Below the pieces are notes generated by a model, which was not told the DNA's origin, searched no databases, and saw only the letters and a program-made list of their open reading frames with translations. This document shows, in pieces, positions 60,621 to 64,000 of a DNA stretch of 64,000 bases (positions are counted from its first letter, which is position 1; every line of letters begins with the position of its first letter). This DNA is from Symbiodinium natans (taxonomy: Eukaryota > Sar > Dinophyceae > Suessiales > Symbiodiniaceae). A program made the translations under genes and the position numbers. Where the stretch lies: assembly GCA_905221605.1 (NCBI GenBank), contig CAJNDS010002777.1, forward strand, positions 126,501 to 190,500, given 5' to 3'.

Positions 60621-60802
60621 CGTCATAGAAGGAAAGGCTCGTTCAAACGCATGGGGCCGGACTCAGGGAAACTCACGGACCGCAGACCTGCATCTTACTC
60701 ATACTCGTAACATCCTCAACCCTAAACCCTAAACCCTAAACCCTAAACCCTAAACCCTAAACCCTAAACCCTAAACCCTAAACCCTAATCCCCAAACCCA
60801 AG

Positions 60803-60885
60803 GCTTAAACTCCCACATCGCCTTGAGGTGAAGCTACTCCGCTTCTTGCTGGCTCCTTGGAACACCCTGAACTCTCAACCCCCAA
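60803..60885 (+). CDS. Voltage-sensor channel gene, end of S4 exon
   Basis: Acceptor AACCCAAG; donor CCCAA/GTTTAGG. Reads LKLPHRLEVKLLRFLLAPWN then TLNSQPP. The V-K-L-L-R-F-L-L stretch continues the positive, hydrophobic pattern after S4. It keeps frame from the S4 exon and leaves one base that joins the AC at 62649. Confidence 0.65.
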
Positions 60886-60989
60886 GTTTAGGGTTTAGGG
60901 TTTACGGTTTACGGTTTAGGGTTTAGGAGAATTCGGTTTAGGGTTTAGGGTTTAGGGTTGAGGGTTTAGGGTTTAGGGTTTGGGGTTTA

Positions 60990-61740
60990 GGCCCAAGCCA
61001 ACAACATAAAACCGAAATCCGACATGGTTTTTTTTGATGGTGAGCTCCTTTATACATCAGCAGAGAACCGAAATCCGACATGGAACCCCGAAACACCTAA
61101 ACCCCAACACCTCCTCCCCCCCAACTAAACCGATAAAAACCACACACACACACAAAACCTTTTCTAAGCCTGGAGACCCCTCACCAAGCCCTGTGTTTGG
61201 GGTGGTTCCTGTTTCGGGCACTTCGTCTTCCTAGCATTTGACCAGGTTTTAGGGTCTGGGGTTTAGGGTAGCAAGGCCTGAGACTCGGGACACTCTAGAG
61301 TTGGGCACTCCAGGGACACACTCCAGGCATGACGAGAAGAGTTGAGTTTAAAGTCTAACAACCCCACACAAAAACTGGGAAACAAAAATCGCCAAGCCCC
61401 CCTAAAAACCCCTAAAAACCCCCAAAAACCCCTAAAAACCCCGAAGCCCCCTGAAACCCCAAAAAACCCCTAAACCCCTGAAACGCCTCAAGCCCCTAAA
61501 GCCTTAAAAAACCCCTAAAAATCCCCCAATGCCCTGAAAAAAACCCTAAAGCCCCTAAACCCCGAAAAAGCTCCAAAAAACTCCAAAACCCTGAAAAAAT
61601 CCCCTAACAGCCCCCCCAAAACACCCTCCGCGGGCTGAGGCCGGGCCTCAGCGGCCGGTCGGGCGACCAAGGAAGCGCGAAGGCGCGGGCAACGCCCCGG
61701 ATTCCCCTCTTTTTTGAAAGCCCTCCCCTTACTTTTTTAA
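60990..61740. other. Intron interior with a direct repeat
   Basis: ACCGAAATCCGACATGG occurs at 61012 and 61066. Degenerate CCCCTAAA-like repeats run to 61620. A GC-rich island at 61625-61700 has a frame with GRPRKREG but no acceptor that convinces me. Confidence 0.4.
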
Positions 61741-61928
61741 ATGGGTTGTTTGGGGTTTAGGGTTTAGGGTTTGGGGTTTGGGGTTTAGGGTTTAGGGTTT
61801 GGGGTTTAGGGTCTAGGGTCCTCATCCACTCAGCACTCCCTACACAGACCAGGGGGCCGCTTAAGGACTTTTTCCCTACGAGCTGCATCCCACCCTCCAG
61901 TCTCGAAACCTTGGAGTTGGGAGCACTT

Positions 61929-62028
61929 GGGACGTTCCCCCTTATACTAGCAGTCCTTCATAGGGATTAATTGTACCCCCTACTAGAATCCCTATGAAGG
62001 ACTGTTAGTATAAGGGGGGGAACATGCC
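61929..62028. mobile_element. MITE-like element, family A
   Basis: GGGACGTTCCCCCTTATACT, AGCAGTCCTTCATAGGGATT at the left; AATCCCTATGAAGGACTGTT, AGTATAAGG, GGAACATGCC at the right: inverted ends of about 40 bp around TTGTACCCCCTACTAG. The best preserved full-length copy. Confidence 0.85.
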
Positions 62029-62156
62029 AGGTGCATTCACACCATGGGATGTGGTTGAGGATTTAGGCCTTTGGGATTAGCGTTTAGGTCTAAGGTGAAG
62101 GCTTGAGAGTATTCACTAAGGAAGGGTTGTTGGTCCGTCTGGGTCATTCTCAGATT

Positions 62157-62260
62157 GGGGGTTCACGAAAAGAAGGGACCCTAAAATAGACCCCCAAATA
62201 GTAGGATTCCCTTATGAGAAGGACCCCCAGCAAGGTACCCCGAATTTCGGAAACCCCAAA
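62157..62260. mobile_element. MITE-like element, family C
   Basis: GGGGGTTCACGAAAAGAAGGG and CCCCGAATTTCGGAAACCCC; core AGTAGGATTCCCTTATGAG. Confidence 0.7.
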
Positions 62261-62289
62261 TCTTACATGAAACAGAGTTTGTATTACTG

Positions 62290-62380
62290 TTATGGGTGAG
62301 TGTGTACAAGGTTCCTTTTCAAAATTGGTGAGTGTATATATTGGGTGTCCTTTTGGGGATACAAGATATACAAACCCTAC
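62290..62380. mobile_element. Repeated element, family G, copy 2
   Basis: GGGTGAGTGTGTACAAGG, TTGGTGAGTGTATATATTGG, GTGTCCTTTTGGGGATACAA, matching 15751-15840. Confidence 0.6.
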
Positions 62381-62396
62381 TTCATGATTCGGGAGG

Positions 62397-62437
62397 TGAT
62401 CAACAGCCGCCTTACTCACTCGCTCTCCACGCGGGCC
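62397..62437 (+). CDS. Possible exon, weak
   Basis: After ATTCGGGAG a frame reads VINSRLTHSLSTR, which recalls the cytoplasmic S4-S5 region of the protist channel family. It is not needed for the phase chain and may be chance. Confidence 0.25.
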
Positions 62438-62648
62438 GATGCCCGAGGATGCTGTTGTAGGATGCTGTTAGGGGGTTGGCTGATGGTTTTTTTTGGCACC
62501 CTAAACCCTAAACCCTAAGCCTAAACTCTAAGCCTAAACTCTAAACCCTAAACCCTAAACCCTAAACCCTAAACGGCTACCCTAAACTGCTGCGCCTAAC
62601 CATAAGCCCTGAACCCTAATCCCTCAAGCCCTAGCCGCGTGCACAAAG

Positions 62649-62698
62649 ACTGGAAGTTCAAAGGGGACCCGGAGTACATAGACCCTGATTCCCCCTGT
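62649..62698 (+). CDS. Probable exon in the channel gene
   Basis: Acceptor GTGCACAAAG; reads WKFKGDPEYIDPDSPC; donor CCCTGT/GTCGGC. Two bases precede the first codon, matching the base left by 60803, and it ends in phase 0 like the start of 63051. Without splicing the frame runs on to a repeat-supplied TAA at 62756, so it might instead be terminal. Confidence 0.6.
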
Positions 62699-63050
62699 GT
62701 CGGCTTCCCTTACCCTGAAGCCGAAACCCGAAATCCACCCCTAAACCCTCAACCCTAAACCCTAGACACTTGGGCCTTCGGGTTTAGCGTTCAGCCGTTG
62801 ACGCCCTCAAAGCTTCCCAAAAACCTCCCTAAATCCAACCAACAAAGCCCTGAGATTGCGCCTTTCTGAGGCCTCCCAACATTTGTGTACCTGTTATGGG
62901 GAGGGTCCTGTTGGAGGAAGAATATTCCATTTGGGGTAGAGAAGGCGCCGTACTCTAAACCCTAAACCCTAAACCCCATATCCTATACCCTAAACCCTAA
63001 ACCCTAAACCCTGAACCCTAAACCCTAAACCCTAAACCCTAAACCCTAAG

Positions 63051-63155
63051 CCCCTGTCTTGGGAAATTCCCTTCCGGGCCGTTTCCGAGGTCTCCTGCCT
63101 CATTATCCTCCTAGTCCTGATCATCCCACTGCCTCCTTCTCAGTCAGGGCTTCTG
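63051..63155 (+). CDS. Voltage-sensor channel gene, next membrane helix exon
   Basis: Acceptor CCCTAAG, donor CTG/GTTTAG. Reads PLSWEIPFRAVSEVSCLIIL then LVLIIPLPPSQSGLL, with an unbroken hydrophobic run L-I-I-L-L-V-L-I-I-P-L ended by prolines. This fits the helix after S4 in the family (or S5 of a pore domain). In phase with 62649. Left CCCTAAA, right TTTAGGG; the gene probably continues beyond the window. Confidence 0.7.
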
Positions 63156-63690
63156 GTTTAGGGTTTAGGGTTTAGGGTTTAGGGTTTAGGGTTTAGGGTT
63201 TAGGGTTTAGGGTTTGGGGTTTAGGGGTTTAGGGGTTTAGGGGTTTAGGGTTTAGGGGTTTGGGGTGTAGGGGTTTGGGGGTTTAGGGGTTTTTAGGGGT
63301 GTTGGCGGTTTAGGGGTTTAGGGGTTTAGGGGCTTAGGGGTTTAGGGGTTTAGGGGTTTAGGGGTTTAGGGGTTTAGGGGTTTAGGGGTTTAGGGGTTTA
63401 GGGGTTTAGGTGTTTAGGGGTTTAGGGGTTTAGGGGTTTAGGGGTTTAGGGGTTTAGGGGTTTAGGGGTTTAGGGGTTTAGGGGTTTAGGGGTTTAGGGG
63501 TTTAGGGGTTTAGGGGTTTAGTTAGGGTTAGGGGTTAGGGGTTTAGGGGTTTAGGGTTTAGGGGGAGGGTTTAGGGGTTTTGGGTTTAGGGGTGCAGGGG
63601 TAGGGTTTAGGGGGTTGCGGGGGTTAGGGTTAGTTTAGGGCTTTAGGGGTTTAGGGGTTTAGGGGAGGGGTGAGGGGTTGAGGGGTTTAG
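63156..63690 (+). repeat. TTTAGGG then long TTTAGGGG octamer array
   Basis: Heptamers to about 63210, then about 35 units of TTTAGGGG (mainly 63300-63525), then degenerate. Confidence 0.95.
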
Positions 63691-63739
63691 GGTTTAGGGG
63701 TTTTTAGGGGTTAGGGGTTTAGGGGTTGGGGGTTTAGGG

Positions 63740-63890
63740 GTTTTAGGGGGTTGGGGGTTTGGGGGTTGGGGGTGGGGGTTTGGGGGTTTGGGGGTTTGGG
63801 GGTTTGGGGGTTCGGGGGTTCGGGGGTTCGGGGGTTCGGGGGTTCGGGGGTTCGGGGGTTCGGGGGTTCGGGGGTTCGGGGGTTCGGGAT
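63740..63890 (+). repeat. GGGGGTTT and GGGGGTTC octamer array
   Basis: About 5 GGGGGTTT units switching to about 11 GGGGGTTC. Open frames on both strands are repeat translations. Confidence 0.95.
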
Positions 63891-64000
63891 TGGCAGGCTC
63901 AGGGCGGGGCATGTGGAGAAACGTGCGTTGTGCTTCTTCGCCGTCAGGGTTGATGACAAAACCCTAAACCCTAAAAATTAAACCCTAAACCCTAAACCCC

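Noticed and set aside
60411-60626. Ser/Leu-rich minus-strand frames
   Set aside because: They come from a GA-rich low-complexity stretch.
61625-61700. GC-rich island with GRPRKREG, like an AT-hook
   Set aside because: No convincing acceptor or phase link to neighbours; one short motif in a GC-rich frame is weak evidence.

Overview
The window looks like nuclear DNA of a eukaryote with plant/alga/dinoflagellate-type telomere repeats (TTTAGGG/CCCTAAA). There are no bacterial operons, and I found no convincing tRNA, rRNA or CRISPR array. A dinoflagellate or similar protist alga is my best guess (inference). The reasons are the TTTAGGG unit, a few exon ends that read best with GC or GA donors, and a voltage-sensor helix whose arginine/lysine spacing matches, as I remember it, a channel family of alveolate protists. 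Another TTTAGGG-bearing alga cannot be excluded.

Layout: the window is a mosaic. Short islands of about 30-140 bp of GC-rich, stop-free sequence look like exons. Most have the order (CCCTAAA)n - AG - island - GT - (TTTAGGG)n on the + strand. Each intron therefore starts with a TTTAGGG array and ends with a CCCTAAA array, so its two ends are inverted telomere-like repeats. Intron interiors hold ordinary sequence, microsatellites and at least ten families of short palindromic (MITE-like) elements. The telomeric unit often supplies the donor (GTTTAG) and sometimes the stop codon (CCC TAA). Long open frames rich in LNPKP or GLGFRV are translations of the repeat and are not listed as genes.

Regions: 1-900 poly-C, a GTA microsatellite and degenerate repeats. 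0.9-24.4 kb: about 27 candidate exons, including terminal exons near 11.5, 17.1, 19.1, 20.6 and 23.7 kb. 25.2-31.5 kb: a cluster with four related acidic exons (core YxDAFE/DDDAFE) and several good splice-bounded exons. 33.8-42.2 kb: more exons; the last four (39.2-42.2 kb) keep one phase and end in a stop. It also contains a large CTG/GAC triplet block. 42.2-55.5 kb: further exons, including a phase-consistent three-exon gene end (47.1-48.3 kb) and a possible PKKRKL tail (44.2 kb). 56.2-63.2 kb: the one gene with recognisable function, a voltage-sensor ion-channel domain spread over seven exons.

Limits: the exons are short and GC-rich, so more than one frame is often open. Frames were chosen by residue content, splice context and phase with neighbours. 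Boundaries and linkage of exons into genes need transcript data.
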